Shown here: piece by piece, positions 1 to 8,851 of the stretch
How positions within the stretch are numbered: position 1 is the stretch's first letter
Layout: each line of letters begins with the position of its first letter
From: Acidobacteriota bacterium
GTDB lineage: Bacteria > Acidobacteriota > Vicinamibacteria > Vicinamibacterales > UBA8438
Direction: 5' to 3'
Assembly (NCBI GenBank): GCA_011523845.1
Contig: WTFV01000234.1
Span: forward strand, 1 to 39,676
DNA length: 39,676 bases
Position numbers and translations under genes: made by a program
Notes under the pieces: model-generated
The model's input: the letters and a program-made list of their open reading frames with translations, nothing else
Database searches by the model: none
What the model was told of the DNA's origin: nothing

Positions 1-214
1 CGCTCCAGTCCCGGGCAGCGAAGCCGAGCAGCAGGTCCCGGACCATCCGGGGCCGGGGCTGGTCGTAGAAGTCGTCCAGCCCCAGGACCTGGTGCAGCAG
101 CCGCTACGGCTCGAAGGCGAACGCTTTCCCTTGCCGGTCGACCAGGCGGGCGAAGGTGAGCGTGTGGATCCCGATGTGGGCACCGGCGTCGACGACGTAG
201 TGGCCCGGAGACAT
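1..214 (-). pseudogene. FkbM-type SAM methyltransferase relic
   Basis: On the minus strand from an ATG at 214 the frame reads YVVDAGAHIGIHTLTFARLV and then AFAFEP. This matches motif I of FkbM-family methyltransferases (the SAM-binding VVDVGANIGxxT segment followed by an FEP strand). A TAG stop follows FEP directly, about 37 codons in. Past the stop the same frame continues with LLHQVLGLDDFYDQPRPRMV, which does not continue the FkbM fold and looks more like the 'DDFYxxPxxVR' segment of 2OG-Fe(II)-oxygenase-like proteins. The piece is therefore either a nonsense-mutated gene or two relics joined. It lacks the usual N-terminal part and runs off the window edge. Positions 215-430 hold nothing recognisable. 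Confidence 0.5.
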
Positions 215-430
215 CCGTCGCGGCACTCCACCGTCGGCGACCGTTGCAGATGACGATAGGCAATACCGGCGGCAGCGCATCGCGCTCGCGGCGGACAGCA
301 GAGAACGAGCTCGGCCCCGCGTTGCGCCACTAGTAGCGGCGCGTAGCGTGCGAACTGTATCACGTCGCTTGCTCGCCCTCCGTATGGCGTCCCAGCTTCA
401 CCAGTGCGTTCCACCGCGGACGGCGAAGAC

Positions 431-1288
431 TCAGCGCCAGTCGTCGCCGACCAACTGTCGAGCCTCGGCGTGGCCTTGGGCGGCGGCACGACGGTACCAC
501 CGGGCCGCTTCCACGATGTCCCGGGGCACGCCGCGGCCTTCCAGGTACATGACGCCCATGTTGAACTGCGCCTGGGCGTGGCCCTGCTCGGCTGCCCGGC
601 GATACCATCTGAGCGCTTCCGCATCGTCCTGCGGCACGCCCCGACCGCGGTCGTACAGGAAGCCGAGGTTGAGCTGCGCGAAGTCGTGCCCCTGCTCGGC
701 CGCCCGCCGGAACCAGTGGGCCGCCTGCTCGTCGTCGCGCGCCACCCCGCGGCCGTCGCGGTACATCTCGCCGAGGCTGTTCTGCGCGAAGCCGTACCCC
801 TGCTCGGCCGCCCGCCGGAACCAGCGGACGGCCTGCTCGTCGTCGCGCGCCACCCCATGGCCGTTCCGGTACTGGGTGCCCAGGTTGTTCTGCGCGCGGG
901 CGTTTCCCTGCTCCGCTGCCCGGCGGTGCCACGATGTGGCGACCGCATCGTTCCGCTCCACGCCGCGGCCGGTGCTGTACAGGAAACCGAGGGCTGCCTG
1001 TCCGGGAGCGTACCCCTGGTCGGCCGCCCTCCGGTACCACGACACGGCGGCGCGGTAGTCCTGTTCCACGCCGCGACCGTCCTCGTACCGGGCCCCGAGC
1101 TCGGCCTGCGCCCGCGCGTCTCCTTGCCCGGCGGCGAGGCGGAGCTGGGCGATGCCGAGCTCGGCGACGGCGGTCGAAGCAACGTCGCGCGGCTGCACCG
1201 CACTGCGGGCGGCCGCGCACTGCATCAGGACGAGCGCCGACAGCGAAACGACGAGCAGCCTCGCAGGTTTCGCCCTGTCGATATCCAT
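431..1288 (-). CDS. Sel1-repeat (TPR-like) lipoprotein
   Basis: A 285-residue protein. The start chosen (ATG at 1288, MDIDRAKPARLL) puts a short basic segment before a hydrophobic stretch ending in the lipobox-like LVLMQC, so residue 22-23 is a likely lipidated cysteine. An upstream in-frame start at 1402 would bury this signal and is less likely. About six Sel1 repeats of 36 residues follow, each with the pattern A..LG..Y..GRGV..D...A..WYRRAAEQG. Sel1 proteins are alpha-solenoid scaffolds for protein-protein contacts, often envelope-associated. The 108-bp DNA repeat makes repeat-number change by recombination possible. It is transcribed in the same direction as the AbgT gene upstream, with a 199-bp gap that holds a 37-bp direct repeat. 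The client is unknown. Confidence 0.85.
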   Translation of the reverse strand: MDIDRAKPARLLVVSLSALVLMQCAAARSAVQPRDVASTAVAELGIAQLRLAAGQGDARAQAELGARYEDGRGVEQDYRAAVSWYRRAADQGYAPGQAALGFLYSTGRGVERNDAVATSWHRRAAEQGNARAQNNLGTQYRNGHGVARDDEQAVRWFRRAAEQGYGFAQNSLGEMYRDGRGVARDDEQAAHWFRRAAEQGHDFAQLNLGFLYDRGRGVPQDDAEALRWYRRAAEQGHAQAQFNMGVMYLEGRGVPRDIVEAARWYRRAAAQGHAEARQLVGDDWR

Positions 1289-1330
1289 CGACCAGCATCC
1301 TACCCCGGCCGAGCGGCGATCGAGATCACC

Positions 1331-1439
1331 TGGCGGCGGCGCCGCAGCGCCGGTGCGCCCTTGCGAGGTGCCGGCTCCCGTCTGTACAGGCAGCGCTCGC
1401 ACTGGCGGAGGCGCCGCAGCGCCGGCGCGCCCTTGCGAG
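1331..1439. repeat. R4a: 37-bp direct repeat, 72 bp apart
   Basis: Positions 1331-1367 and 1403-1439 match at 35 of 37 bases (core GGCGCCGCAGCGCCGG). The 35-bp interval between the copies is not repeated. It lies between the 3' end of the AbgT gene and the 5' end of the Sel1 gene. Confidence 0.9.
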
Positions 1440-1487
1440 CCCGGTGGAAGTCCCGCTGGCCTCCCATGGATGGTCGCCCCGGTCGGT

Positions 1488-3059
<1,572 letters not shown>

Positions 3060-3298
3060 GCGGTTCTACCTCCGTGTGGTACCGTGTCGAAACTATTATG
3101 TCGGGGTGGCCCGGTTCCAGGACTACGTTCGGGAAACAGAGCGACCAGCATCCTGCCGCGCCCGACGACCAGCATGAGGATAACGCCTGCCGCCGTTGGG
3201 CTCGTCCCTGGGCACGCCGGCGATGGCGTCGATGCCGTACTGCGGCGATGCGCCGTCGCGCAACGCCTCGAGTTGCGACAGCGCGATCGATGGATGTC

Positions 3299-3460
3299 AG
3301 TCCGTGGTCAAAACCCCGCGTCGCACTGAGAGCGGCGAAGCGCCCCGACACCCGGTACCCGGCGCGACGAGGAAGCATGTTGGGCATGTTCGACCGAGGA
3401 TCAACGCCGTCAGACGGGATGCATCGCTGCTCGAATGCAGCGGGCCTGTTGCCACGGGCT
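3299..3460 (+). repeat. R1-A: ~160-bp palindromic element
   Basis: Starts AGTCCGTGG and ends CCACGGGCT (near-perfect terminal inverted repeat). It aligns over nearly its whole length with the reverse complement of 36024-36178, and partly with copies at 6344, 28951 and 31026. Internal pairing is kept: GAGCGGCG at 3330-3337 against CGCTGCTC at 3425-3432 (one G-U pair). It ends 50 bp before the cyclase start, in the same orientation. The remainder of 3060-3298 has no convincing gene. One minus-strand frame reads SIALSQLEALRDGASPQYGI, possibly an unidentified relic. Confidence 0.8.
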
Positions 3461-3510
3461 GATGTGGTCGGGTGCGTGAGCGCGGATGTGAGAACACTCG
3501 GGAGGGACCG

Positions 3511-4614
3511 ATGGGAACGATGAAGAAGTATCCGGCGAGCGTCCTGCCGTTGGCGGTCGCCCTTCCCGCGCTGCTGTTCGCTCACACCGTTGCCTCCCGC
3601 GGTTTCGAGCGGGATCCGGTCGGTTCCCTGGGGGCTCAGCGGGATCCGGTCGGTGCCCCGAGCTTTCCGCAGGAACCTGCGCAAGCCGGTGAGCGGCGAA
3701 CCGTGACGGAGGCGGACGTCGAGCGGTGGAAGCGGGACCTGACGAACTGGGGCCGGTGGGGCGCCGACGACGAGCGCGGCACGCTGAACCTGATCACGCC
3801 CGAGAAACGGACGCAGGCCGCCGCCCTCGTGCGGGAGGGTATCTCGGTGTCGCTGGCGCACGACGCCGAGACCGAGGCGACGATAGACGGCCCACGGCCG
3901 TATCAGGTCACCCCGCTCGGGATCACCGCCGACGAGATTCGCGTTTCGTACCACGGGTTCATCCACACGCACCTCGACTTCCTGAACCACAATTTCATCG
4001 GCGACGGGGTCACCTACAACGACTACCGGCCGGATCCCGCGGAGGTCGCGGCGCAGGGCGGCCACTCGCGGAACACCGTCCACAACGCCAAGTCGGGCAT
4101 CGTCACGCGGGGCGTGCTCATCGACATGGCGCGGTTCCGCGGCGTGCCCTACCTGGAGCCCGGCACGCCGATCCATATCGAGGACATCGAGGCGTGGGAG
4201 GCGGCCACCGGGGTGACGGTCTCCTCCGGCGACGCCGTGGTCATCCGCACCGGCCGGTGGGCCCGTCGCGTCGAGGTCGGCCCCTGGGACGTCGCGAACG
4301 CCGCCGCCGGGCTGCACGCGTCGGTCATTCCGTGGCTGCGGGAGCGGGACATCGCCCTGCTGGGCGGCGAGGCGGCGCAGGACATGGCGCCGGCCGACGC
4401 CGACCCGGCGGTGACGGTGCCGGAGGACCTCGGTCCCCGCCCGCTCCACCGGTTCGCGCTCATCTATCTCGGGATGCCGCTGTTCGACAACCTGGACCTC
4501 GAGGCGGTGGGGGAGGTAGCCGCGTCGCTGGACCGCTACGAGTTCCTGCTGACGGCGGCGCCGCTGCCCACGCGGGGCACCGGGTCCCCGATCAACCCGA
4601 TCGCCACGTTCTAA
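3511..4614 (+). CDS. Secreted cyclase-family (kynurenine formamidase-like) hydrolase
   Basis: A 367-residue protein of the 'cyclase family' (PF04199, metal-dependent hydrolases related to kynurenine formamidase and isatin hydrolase). The metal-binding HxGTHxDxPxH motif appears as HGFIHTHLDFLNH; downstream are VLIDMARFRG, GDAVVIRTGRW and a late glycine-rich segment LLGGEAAQD. ATG 3511 has GGAGG 5 nt upstream; MKKYP at 3520 would be too far. Residues 1-31 form a signal peptide (VLPLAVALPALLFAHTVAS). A 10-residue duplication (RDPVG twice, from a 30-bp DNA repeat) follows it. R1-A sits directly upstream. Substrate unknown: aromatic amide or cyclic ester hydrolysis would fit the family. Confidence 0.85.
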   Translation: MGTMKKYPASVLPLAVALPALLFAHTVASRGFERDPVGSLGAQRDPVGAPSFPQEPAQAGERRTVTEADVERWKRDLTNWGRWGADDERGTLNLITPEKRTQAAALVREGISVSLAHDAETEATIDGPRPYQVTPLGITADEIRVSYHGFIHTHLDFLNHNFIGDGVTYNDYRPDPAEVAAQGGHSRNTVHNAKSGIVTRGVLIDMARFRGVPYLEPGTPIHIEDIEAWEAATGVTVSSGDAVVIRTGRWARRVEVGPWDVANAAAGLHASVIPWLRERDIALLGGEAAQDMAPADADPAVTVPEDLGPRPLHRFALIYLGMPLFDNLDLEAVGEVAASLDRYEFLLTAAPLPTRGTGSPINPIATF

Positions 4615-4620
4615 GCCGTG

Positions 4621-4638
4621 CGGCACCTCGCGGTGCCG
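4621..4638 (+). terminator. GC hairpin after cyclase gene
   Basis: CGGCAC-CTCGCG-GTGCCG begins 6 bp after the cyclase stop. The 6-bp stem is perfect, but there is no T-tract, so intrinsic termination is only possible. Confidence 0.35.
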
Positions 4639-4724
4639 TGCCGGGGAGGCCGGAGGAGCCTCTGGGCTGCCGAGATTCCCGACGGCGTGGTTGCGCCGTG
4701 CGTTGAAGGGGGGAGGCGCTCACG

Positions 4725-4827
4725 GTCAGGGCGAGACGCCGGATGAGTTGCACGATTCTCTTCCCAGTCTCATGCAAGGGAGATTTCTCAACCCGCAGTC
4801 AGGGCGAGACGCCGGATGAGTTGCACG
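4725..4827. repeat. R4b: exact 30-bp direct repeat, 73 bp apart
   Basis: 4725-4754 and 4798-4827 are identical over 30 bases (core GTCAGGGCGAGACGCCGGAT). The right copy is the 3' end of the UppS-like gene; the left copy is an orphan in the intergenic region. Confidence 0.95.
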
Positions 4828-5590
4828 GGAATCCGATAGAAGTCGTCGAGCTGCTCCTCGAGGATGGCGGGGCGATCGCCTGGTCCGCGGTCAGGCCGCC
4901 GTAGCGCCGCTCGCGGCGACGAAACGCCTCGACCGCCCGGCGCAGGTCCTCGCCGTCGAAGTCCGGCCACAGCGTTTCGAGGAACAGGAGCTCCGCGTAG
5001 GCCGACTCGAACAGCAGGAAGTCGCTCAGGCGCTGCTCGCCGCTGGTGCGGATGAGCAGGTCGACCGGTGGTGTCTCCGGATCGGAGTGGCACGCGCGGT
5101 TGATCCGCCGCAGGAAGCCGTCTTCGTCGCAGCGTTCGTCCGACCTCAGCGTGGCGGCCGCGACGAGGATCGCCGCGCGCGCCGAGTAGTCCACTGCCAA
5201 CCGCAGGTAGAGCCGGGCGCCAGCGCGTGTCGTGCGTTCCGCCGTCTGGATGGCGCGGATCAGCTCGGGCGACAGGCGGTCTCGCCGACCGATCAATGCC
5301 AGCCGCACGCCGTGCCGGCGGCAGTTCGCGCACTCGCGCGCGAGAAACGACTCCAGCAGGCGCATCAGCGTCGACACCTCGGCGGCCGGCCGTCGCCAGT
5401 TGTCGGCCGAGAAGGCGTAGAGCGTCAGCGTCGTGATGCCGAGTTCGGGCGCCGCCTCCACCGCGCGCCGCACGGCGTCGGCCCCGCGTCGGTGTCCCTC
5501 CGTGCGCGGGAGCCCCCGCGCGCGGGCCCAGCGGCCGTTGCCGTCCATGATCAGGCCCACGTGCAGGCCGCCGCTCATCGCTCGGTCCAT
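4799..5590 (-). CDS. uppS: Isoprenyl transferase (UppS family), 3' end probably frameshifted
   Basis: A cis-prenyltransferase that adds isopentenyl units to farnesyl-PP to make the C55 carrier lipid of cell-wall synthesis. Signatures: LIMDGNGRWA with catalytic Asp16, GHRRGADAVRR, TLYAFSADNWRRP, and DLLIRTSGEQRLSDFLLFES near residue 190; DYSARAAI replaces the usual NYGGR. After RRRERRYGGLTADQAIA the annotated frame becomes low-complexity (PPSSRSSSTTS). The neighbouring frame gives a sensible tail, EEQLDDFYRIPVQLIRRLAL, ending at 4788, so a one-base indel near the C-run at 4868-4871 is likely. ATG 5590 has GGGAGG 9 nt upstream; M5 is an alternative. A six-codon ORF (MRWTER) overlaps the start. 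R4 repeats flank both gene ends. Confidence 0.85.
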   Translation of the reverse strand: MDRAMSGGLHVGLIMDGNGRWARARGLPRTEGHRRGADAVRRAVEAAPELGITTLTLYAFSADNWRRPAAEVSTLMRLLESFLARECANCRRHGVRLALIGRRDRLSPELIRAIQTAERTTRAGARLYLRLAVDYSARAAILVAAATLRSDERCDEDGFLRRINRACHSDPETPPVDLLIRTSGEQRLSDFLLFESAYAELLFLETLWPDFDGEDLRRAVEAFRRRERRYGGLTADQAIAPPSSRSSSTTSIGFPCNSSGVSP

Positions 5591-5677
5591 CTCATGTCGC
5601 CTCCCGGGCTGCGACGGTGGCCTGGAGATCCGCGAGGCCGCCGCTCATCGCTCGATCCACCTCATGCCGCCTCCCGG
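5565..5677. repeat. R4c: 43-bp direct repeat, 70 bp apart
   Basis: 5565-5607 and 5635-5677 match at 40 of 43 bases. The left copy holds the ribosome-binding site and start codons of the UppS-like gene. In the right copy the equivalent start is GTG, but the overlapping six-codon ORF survives (MRWIER). Confidence 0.9.
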
Positions 5678-5753
5678 ACGGTCGCCCGCTCGCAACTCGT
5701 TGCCGGCGGGCCACCAGGCGTCCGGACGGCGCGCACCCCGTCCAGCTCGGTCC

Positions 5754-6083
5754 TCAACCGGCGACCGAGAGGGCCAGGCGCTCGACGAGAGTGGCGACGA
5801 CGAGGAACGCCAGACCGAGCAGAACGATGGCGCCCACGGCGAAGATTATCCGCAGGGGTCGGCTCTCGACGGGGGCGGCGGCGGCCAGGTTGCCGAACTG
5901 CGTGGCCACGCGGACAGCCACGTACATCGCGATGATCATGGCCGCTATCTCAAGCGGGGGCGCGTCGTCGATCCACGCCGACCCGACGAGCGTCGCGGCG
6001 GCGAATACCCGTATCAGCCAGGCGAAGAAGATCTCCTCGGCGGGAACCAGCCGGTGTTGTAGAGAGCTGAGCGCTTGTTGCAT
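5754..6083 (-). CDS. Small three-helix membrane protein, unknown function
   Basis: A 109-residue protein starting at ATG 6083 (MQQALSSLQHRLVPAEEIFF) with GGGAG about 7 nt upstream. The longer in-frame extension to 6344 is Arg-rich and has no support. Three hydrophobic segments can be seen: FFAWLIRVFAAATLVGSA (residues 19-36), IAAMIIAMYVAVRVATQF (47-64) and IIFAVGAIVLLGLAFLVVAT (about 80-99). No family was recognised. It lies downstream of the regulator gene on the same strand, with a 393-bp gap that holds a partial R1 element in the same orientation. Confidence 0.6.
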   Translation of the reverse strand: MQQALSSLQHRLVPAEEIFFAWLIRVFAAATLVGSAWIDDAPPLEIAAMIIAMYVAVRVATQFGNLAAAAPVESRPLRIIFAVGAIVLLGLAFLVVATLVERLALSVAG

Positions 6084-6343
6084 CGTGACACTCCCGGGTG
6101 CGCGTGCGACCTCGGTCGCGGCGCAGGTTGTGGTGTTGGCCCTGGACCGTCTGGCTCTTCGCCTCGGTCGACGCGGAAACGGCCATCGCGACCCTCGACG
6201 CCATCGTTCTCGCTCCTGGTCGGCGGCAGGGCCGCGATCGGGTTCGTTCGCGGCAGTATCGGCGGACGCCCGGCCCGAGACATGAGCGAGACGTGAGGGT
6301 TCGGTGATATTCCGCTGAATGCGGCCGGAACGAGCCTCCCTCA

Positions 6344-6395
6344 CGCCGGGTACCGGGTGTCGGGGCGCCTCGCCGCTCTCGGTGGGATGCGGGGC
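6344..6395 (-). repeat. R1-D: partial R1 element
   Basis: The reverse complement matches the 5' third of R1-A, sharing the central ACCGAGAGCGGCGA and the following GCCCCGACACCCGGTACC. It points toward the small membrane protein gene (start 6083). Apart from this and the R2 half-site, 6084-6476 shows no gene. Confidence 0.75.
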
Positions 6396-6474
6396 CGCAG
6401 CAGGAACGCCAGCCCGACAATCGTCCGCCTCGGCTCCGATTGCCGCTCCAACCGGCCTGACCAGAAGTCTCCCG

Positions 6475-6496
6475 TTCTACGGCGCAGACTCCTGGC
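6475..6496 (+). repeat. R2 half-site overlapping the regulator stop codon
   Basis: Matches the R2 right arm (TTCTACGGCGCAGACTCCTG). Read on the minus strand it encodes the last residues RQESAP and the TAG stop of the wHTH regulator. No left arm was found. Confidence 0.7.
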
Positions 6497-8027
6497 GCGG
6501 CCTTCTGGTCAGCCCGGCGGCCAGGCCCGAGCCGAACATCAGGCCCTCGAAGGCGCTGATCGCGACGCGGGTCACGGCCCCCGGTTCCTGCTCGCCGAGC
6601 AGGCGGGCCAGGGGGGCGAGGCCGACCTGCGAGCCGGGGAAGCTCTGCGCCATGAAATCGAGGCTCATCGCGCCCAGGAAGCGGCCGCTCCAACCCAGCA
6701 ACCCGGCGGCCAGCGCGCAGGCGAGCCCCGTCAGGAGAGCGACGCGGATCCGGGAGAACCCACGCGGGGTGGCCATGCCGCCTTCCGCGGTCGGTGTGGC
6801 CAGTCCGTAGCCCAGCCCGACCGCGCCGCCGAGGACCAGGCCTTCCACGGCGCCGGTCAGCGGCGAGAGATCGCGGCCGAAAAGACCCTCGAGCACGAGG
6901 CGTCCCAGCAGGTGGGCGGTCGCACCGATCGCCAGTCCGGTCGACGCCCCGGCCACGGCCAGCGCCAGTCGCCGCCGCGCGCGAAAGGCGGCTTCCGCGG
7001 CGGCGAGACCGGCACCGACACCCGCCGCCGCGACACCGCCGACTGCCGTTCCAAGCAGCGGCAGCATCGCCAGCACGCCATCGCCCGCCGTCGACCCGGG
7101 TCCGAAGCGGAGAACGAGTCCGCCGAGGAAGCCGGCGAGCGCTCCGGCGACCGCCCCACCGGCGGCCGCGGCCGCCCACCGGCGCCGGGCGAGCCGCGCC
7201 GCGCGCCGGATGCGCAGCAGGAACAGGATTCTCGCGGCCGCAAGCCAGCCCGGACGTCCCAACAGCGGCACCGGCCCCGCACCCGGGACATCCCAGCGGG
7301 TCTCGCGCAGGTAGGCGCGAGCGATGGCGTGCCCCGGTCTGCGGTCCAGCCGATCGAGTGCTCTAGCCGTGCCGAGCTGGTGCAGGGTTTCGGCAGCCTG
7401 TCGCCGCCGGACGTCGGCCGCCTCGGCGTCGCCTGCACCGTCGTCGAGCAGGATCTCGAGGGCTTGGTCGAAGGACACGTTCGCGTCGGGCTCCGCCGTG
7501 ACGGTCCGCACGATGCTTGGCTGAGGAGCGGTTGGCTGAGGGCAGGCTCCCAACGTGGGCGGCTCGGATGCTCCCGTCCGCTCGATATCCGGCTGAGGAG
7601 TGGTTGGCTGAGGAGCGGCTGGCTCCGGTCCTCGGGCGTTCGCATCGGGCTTCGTCGCTGCGGCCCGCACGGGCTCGGGCGGTCCGTCGTCCGGCTCCTC
7701 GGCGACGCCGGTGCAGACGAAGCGATAGCCATGCCGCTGCACGGTGCGGATGAAGGTCGGCGCGCGCGGATCGTCGCCCAGGGTGCGCCGGAGGATCCGC
7801 ACCGCCTGGCTGAGAGCGCCGTCGGTGACCACGACGTCGCTCCAGACCGTGTCGAGGAGCTCGCGCCTGGACACCGCCTCGTTCCGCCGTTGGACGAGCA
7901 GGACGAGCAGGTCGAAGCAGCGCGGGATCAGCGGCAGCTCCCGACCGTCGCGGATGAGCGTCCTGCGGGCGGGAGACAGCGTGTGACCGGAGAACCGGTA
8001 GCGGGGTGGGCGGGGGAACGAGCGCAT
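6477..8027 (-). CDS. CadC-like wHTH transcriptional regulator with C-terminal membrane domain
   Basis: 516 residues from ATG 8027 (MRSFPRPPRYRF); the ORF runs further upstream, but an unrelated relic lies there. Residues about 12-102 are an OmpR/PhoB-type winged helix: RDGRELPLIPRCFDLLVLLV, a recognition helix in DGALSQAVRILRRTLGDDP, and the wing IRTVQRHGYRFV. No receiver domain is present. A Pro/Ala linker (105-185) contains a 24-residue internal duplication (PQPTTPQP / PQPTAPQP). From about residue 284 onward several Gly/Ala-rich hydrophobic segments suggest a multi-helix membrane domain, as in membrane-anchored CadC/ToxR-type regulators, but here the membrane part is large. An R2 half-site supplies the last codons and the stop. 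Targets unknown. Confidence 0.75.
   Translation of the reverse strand: MRSFPRPPRYRFSGHTLSPARRTLIRDGRELPLIPRCFDLLVLLVQRRNEAVSRRELLDTVWSDVVVTDGALSQAVRILRRTLGDDPRAPTFIRTVQRHGYRFVCTGVAEEPDDGPPEPVRAAATKPDANARGPEPAAPQPTTPQPDIERTGASEPPTLGACPQPTAPQPSIVRTVTAEPDANVSFDQALEILLDDGAGDAEAADVRRRQAAETLHQLGTARALDRLDRRPGHAIARAYLRETRWDVPGAGPVPLLGRPGWLAAARILFLLRIRRAARLARRRWAAAAAGGAVAGALAGFLGGLVLRFGPGSTAGDGVLAMLPLLGTAVGGVAAAGVGAGLAAAEAAFRARRRLALAVAGASTGLAIGATAHLLGRLVLEGLFGRDLSPLTGAVEGLVLGGAVGLGYGLATPTAEGGMATPRGFSRIRVALLTGLACALAAGLLGWSGRFLGAMSLDFMAQSFPGSQVGLAPLARLLGEQEPGAVTRVAISAFEGLMFGSGLAAGLTRRPRQESAP
7519..7613. repeat. R4d: 23-bp direct repeat, 72 bp apart, inside the regulator linker
   Basis: 7519-7541 and 7591-7613 match at 22 of 23 bases (GGCTGAGGAGCGGTTGGCTG). 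Being 72 bp apart, the copies keep the frame and duplicate 24 residues of linker. Confidence 0.9.
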
Positions 8028-8045
8028 CGACGGTCGGCAGTATAA

Positions 8046-8200
8046 GCGGCCTCGCGGCCAAGGCCCGAAGACGAGATCGACATGCTTATCGGCGACTCGC
8101 TGCTGGCCGTGCTGCGGCAGTTGCGGGCGGGGTACGACCAGCGCCCGCGGGGCTCTCCGTAGAGCGTCGTGCTGTGCGGAGTGCGGGACTACCGCGCAAA
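8046..8200 (+). pseudogene. Relic of an AAA-type ATPase
   Basis: The frame in phase with 8082 reads EDEIDMLIGDSLLAVLRQLR, AGYDQRPRGSP, a TAG stop at 8160, and then SVVLCGVRDYR. This resembles the Walker-B region of bacterial AAA-like ATPases (DEID.L.GD.L..VLRQLR..Y..RP..FP.SV.LCGVRDVRDY), with a proline-to-stop junction and a lost VRD repeat. Nothing upstream or downstream continues the domain; the same frame runs to a stop at 8331 without recognisable content. A short fragment, so family assignment is moderate. Confidence 0.5.
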
Positions 8201-8436
8201 TGACGGCATCGTCGCCGCCGGACGGAGCACCGGGACGCCCGGCCTGCCGGAAGGCGACGACTGGACGGCGTGGGACGCCGGCGAGATGCGCGTTGCCGTC
8301 GACCACCTGGAGCGGAAACGCGGCGGACGATAGGGTCGACCGATCACGGGTCGGACCCGGAAGCGGCGCCGAACACGCTTGCCGAGCCCGGTCCGCGCGA
8401 ACAGAGAGCCGCTCTGGAAGAGACCGGAGAACGTGC

Positions 8437-8442
8437 TACGCT
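8437..8442 (+). promoter_or_regulatory. -10-like TACGCT close to a start codon
   Basis: TACGCT lies 10 nt before ATG 8453, with no Shine-Dalgarno between them. It would give a leader of only a few nucleotides. Confidence 0.35.
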
Positions 8443-8452
8443 GGCCAAGACG

Positions 8453-8803
8453 ATGGAACAGTTGCAGCCCTGGATCACGCCTGCACTCGTGCTCGGACTC
8501 TTCGCGTGGGTCCGGTTCATGTTCAGGGACCTGAAGGACAACATCAACAAGCGGATCGACGACCTGAAGAGCGACACCACAACGCGGATCGGCGAGCTGA
8601 AGACAGACATGAACAGCCGGTTCACGGAGATGAATCGGCGGTTGGCAGAAACGAACATGCGGTTCGAGAGCCTCGGCAACGAGATGAACCGGCGGTTCGA
8701 CGAAGTAAACCGCGAACTCGCCGACAACCGCGAGCGCATGGCGAAGCTGGAGGGCTCCCTGGAGGGCTTCCTCGCCGGCCGGCGCGACCGCGACGCCGCG
8801 TGA
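8453..8803 (+). CDS. Membrane-anchored coiled-coil protein, unknown function
   Basis: 116 residues from ATG 8453 (MEQLQPWITPALVLGLFAWV). One N-terminal transmembrane helix spans about residues 7-24. A continuous coiled coil follows (about 28-105), with repeated units RIDDLKS, RIGELKT, RFTEMNR, RFESLGNEMN and RFDEVNR spaced 11-14 residues apart, ending in a basic tail (GRRDRDAA). The pattern resembles short DUF1640- or tail-fibre-like coiled coils, but no family can be named. It lies tail to tail with the secreted-protein gene at 8852, 48 bp away. An oligomeric membrane-associated rod is the safest description. Confidence 0.65.
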   Translation: MEQLQPWITPALVLGLFAWVRFMFRDLKDNINKRIDDLKSDTTTRIGELKTDMNSRFTEMNRRLAETNMRFESLGNEMNRRFDEVNRELADNRERMAKLEGSLEGFLAGRRDRDAA

Positions 8804-8851
8804 CGAGCACGCGACGCCGCGGGTGGCCGCTTGCACTCTCGAAGTATCGTG

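Noticed and set aside
431..1288. Tandem DNA repeat or mobile repeat array
   Set aside because: The 108-bp periodicity is explained by Sel1 repeats in the encoded protein.
6084..6344. N-terminal extension of the small membrane protein
   Set aside because: Arg-rich, no ribosome-binding site at the upstream start, and it contains the R1-D element edge; the start at 6083 has GGGAG.
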